Below, one piece after another: positions 6,748 through 8,268 of a stretch of 8,268 nt of DNA (its first letter is position 1; each line of letters opens with the position of its first letter). The notes under the pieces were generated by a model. That model saw only the letters and a list, made by a program, of their open reading frames with translations, made no database searches and was not told the DNA's origin. This DNA is from JBHJOF01 sp050330055 (GTDB taxonomy: Bacteria; Pseudomonadota; Alphaproteobacteria; Kiloniellales; JAKSDN01). Location of the stretch: NCBI GenBank assembly GCA_050330055.1, contig JBHJOF010000157.1, forward strand, positions 1 through 8,268, read 5' to 3'. Made by a program: the position numbers and the translations under genes.

Positions 6748-6934
6748 GGCCTCTCCTCCGTCTCCCGTTCTTCTTGGTCTCGCCGCGGCGCCGCTGCAGC
6801 TCTCTCGTCAGCGGTCTGTCCTCGCCGGCGCGACAGGCTAGTGTGGCATTCTCTGCCGAATAAGTCTATTAATGAAAGTCAAAATGGGAGGCCAGATCAA
6901 AGGCCCACGGTCAATTTCGCGGGAGGGACGCGGC
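6748..6934. promoter_or_regulatory. divergent intergenic region with AT-rich core
   Basis: This 187-bp gap separates the start codons of two divergent genes and so should hold both promoters. Most of it is GC-rich, but about 6850-6895 is AT-rich, including GAATAAGTCTATTAATG and GTCAAAATGG. TATTAAT around 6867-6873 could be part of a plus-strand -10 region. I find no convincing -35 partner on either strand and no long dyad. The 6863-6868 AGTCTA hexamer also occurs in the palindrome near 5160, which may be chance. Confidence 0.4.
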
Positions 6935-8131
6935 ATGAAACTCGCGCTCGTCAACATCGGCACAATCGTCACGGGAGACTGGCGTCAGCCGCTCGCCGAC
7001 GCTGATGCCCTGCTCGTGGGCGACGGCAAGATCAGGCGGGTCGGCGGCGTCACCGATGCCGATCTGGCCGCCTGCGACGTGGTGATCGACGCGGACGGCG
7101 CCACCGTCACGCCCGGCTTCATCGATTCGCAGGTGCACAACACCTTCGGCGACTACACGCCGCGGCAGAAGACGGTCGGCTTCCTGGAGAGCTATGTGCA
7201 CGGCGGCACCACGACGGCGATCAGCGCCTCCGAGGTGCACGTGCCGGGCCGGCCGAAGGACCCGGCCGGCGTGAAGGCGCTCGCCGTCGCCGCCATGAAG
7301 TGCTTCGAGCACCTGCGGCCGGGCGGCATGCGCGTCTTCGCCGGCTCGATCATCCTCGAGCCGGGCCTGACCGAGGCGGACTTCAAGGAGGTCGCGGCTG
7401 AGGGCGTCTGGCTCGCCAAGGCCGGCTTCGGCGCGGTCGAGACGCCTTTCGACTACGCGCCCATGGTGCAGGCGGCGCGGCGCCAGGGCATGATCACCAC
7501 GGTGCACACCGGCGGCGCCTCGATCCCCGGCTCCTCGGCGATCACCGGCGATCACCTGCTGGCCATGCGGCCGCACGTCTCCTTCCACATCAACGGCGGG
7601 CCGGTCGCCATGCCGGACCCCGATTTCGAGCGCATCATCCTGGAGAGCGACATCGCGCTGCAGGTCTGCACGGCGGGCAACCTGCGCACGCTCTTGATGT
7701 GCGTCGCGCTGGCGCGCCAGCACAACGCCTACGACCGCCTGCTGATCGCCACCGACACGCCGACCGGCAGCGGCATCATGCCGCTCGGCATGATGTACAC
7801 CATCACCCATATCGCGAGCCTGGGCGGCGTGCCGCCCGAGGAGGCGATCGCCGCGGCGACCGGCAACAACGCCCGGGTCTATCGCCTGAACTCGGGCTTC
7901 ATCGCCGAGGGCAAGGACGCCGACCTGCTGGTGCTGGACGCGCCGCTCGGCGGCACCCAGACCACGGCACTCGGTGCGCTGCGCCACGGCGACATCGTCG
8001 GCATTGGTGCGGTCGTCACGAACGGCGTGCCGCGCTTCGTCGGCCGCAGCCGCAACACGCCGCCCACTGTACGAAAGGTCCGCGTCGCCGAGTGCCGCAT
8101 CCCCGCCAGCTTCGAGACGGCGCTGCATTAG
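6935..8131 (+). CDS. enamidase-like amidohydrolase with altered metal-ligand positions
   Basis: Amidohydrolase-superfamily protein, 398 aa. It resembles Eubacterium barkeri enamidase, which hydrolyses 6-oxo-1,4,5,6-tetrahydronicotinate in nicotinate fermentation. Shared stretches are GDYTPRQKT (72-80), HVPGRPKDPAGVKALA (102-117), HTGGASIPGSS (191-201), HINGGP (218-223), PTGSGIMPLG (276-285), ATGNNARVYRLNSGFIAEGK (308-327) and SRNTPP (372-377). His68, His191, His218 and Asp274 match metal ligands. The first His of the HxH pair is Gln66 (codon CAG, 7130-7132), and the bridging Glu164 of enamidase has no equivalent, Lys162 lying beside it. No signal peptide, so cytosolic. I chose ATG 6935 because GGAGG (6922-6926) lies eight bases upstream; an in-frame ATG at 6872 has no ribosome-binding site. 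It probably acts on a cyclic amide, imide or enamide linked to the divergent oxygenase; the true substrate is unknown. Confidence 0.9.
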   Translation: MKLALVNIGTIVTGDWRQPLADADALLVGDGKIRRVGGVTDADLAACDVVIDADGATVTPGFIDSQVHNTFGDYTPRQKTVGFLESYVHGGTTTAISASEVHVPGRPKDPAGVKALAVAAMKCFEHLRPGGMRVFAGSIILEPGLTEADFKEVAAEGVWLAKAGFGAVETPFDYAPMVQAARRQGMITTVHTGGASIPGSSAITGDHLLAMRPHVSFHINGGPVAMPDPDFERIILESDIALQVCTAGNLRTLLMCVALARQHNAYDRLLIATDTPTGSGIMPLGMMYTITHIASLGGVPPEEAIAAATGNNARVYRLNSGFIAEGKDADLLVLDAPLGGTQTTALGALRHGDIVGIGAVVTNGVPRFVGRSRNTPPTVRKVRVAECRIPASFETALH

Positions 8132-8157
8132 GACGTATTCGTCGACGCAAACAAACT

Positions 8158-8268
8158 TCACCCTCACCCTCCCACGCGCCCTTCGGTCGCGCGGGCCCCT
8201 CCCTCTCCCCTCAAGGGAGAGGGGAATAAACAGGCGCACTGTAAACTCCCTCTCCCTCGAGGGGAGAG
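8158..8268. repeat. C/T-rich REP-like hairpin repeats downstream of the amidohydrolase
   Basis: After the stop at 8131 the sequence becomes strand-skewed and C/T-rich (CACCCTCACCCTCCC, 8159-8173). It then contains a hairpin pairing CCCTCTCCC (8201-8209) with GGGAGAGGG (8215-8223). A second, similar copy at 8248-8268 pairs CTCTCCC with GGGAGAG and runs off the window end. A smaller GCGC-based dyad around CTTCGG lies at 8171-8195. The CCCTCTCCC...GGGAGAGGG pattern is a widespread class of bacterial intergenic repeat. No T tract follows, but the hairpins may still stabilise the transcript end or help end it. Confidence 0.65.

Noticed and set aside
6872..6934. Upstream in-frame ATG at 6872 as the amidohydrolase start, adding 21 residues
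   Set aside because: It has no Shine-Dalgarno sequence, whereas the ATG at 6935 has GGAGG at the right distance and gives the N-terminus expected for the family.
5350..7005. Long plus-strand open frame of 551 codons opposite the HpaB-type gene
   Set aside because: It is antisense to a strongly conserved protein. Its translation is low-complexity, rich in His, Arg, Val and Leu, and has no recognisable domain. Long antisense frames are expected in DNA with this GC content.
6911..8239. Long minus-strand open frame of 442 codons opposite the amidohydrolase
   Set aside because: It is a shadow of the enamidase-like gene; the product is Arg/Asp/Gly/Val-rich with no family motif.

Overview
The window is a very GC-rich bacterial segment, with G or C at almost every third codon position. 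It looks like an alphaproteobacterial accessory catabolic locus. The assignment rests on codon use, on an AGAGCATGATCC-type intergenic repeat of a kind common in that class, and on gene content. I cannot name a genus.

Layout: the 3' end of an unidentified plus-strand gene (2-166) is followed by a dispersed repeat (165-268) and a strong plus-strand terminator (297-336). It converges on a long minus-strand block that reads right to left. That block is an HpaB-type flavin monooxygenase (6747-5230), then a periplasmic branched-chain-amino-acid-family binding protein (5041-3869), then livH (3767-2874), livM (2881-1817), livG (1827-1081) and livF (1078-368). The four membrane and ATPase genes overlap or nearly touch, so they are one transcriptional unit. 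A GC-rich hairpin separates the binding-protein gene from them. A perfect 15-bp palindrome overlaps a candidate promoter just upstream of the binding-protein gene. Divergent from the monooxygenase, across a 187-bp partly AT-rich gap, is a plus-strand amidohydrolase (6935-8131) closely resembling enamidase of nicotinate fermentation. The window ends in C/T-rich, REP-like hairpin repeats (8158-8268). No gene-free stretch exceeds about 210 bp.

How the genes may work together (inference): the Liv-type ABC importer brings in a small organic acid, amide or aromatic/N-heterocyclic compound. The HpaB-type oxygenase hydroxylates it, using FADH2 from a reductase not encoded here. The enamidase-like protein then acts on a cyclic amide, imide or enamide. 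The most noteworthy points are changes at positions that are metal ligands in enamidase (first His of the HxH pair is Gln66; the bridging Glu is absent, with Lys162 beside that position) and an exchange of Tyr and His at the substrate-binding positions of the HpaB-type enzyme. Both suggest chemistry or substrates different from the characterised relatives.
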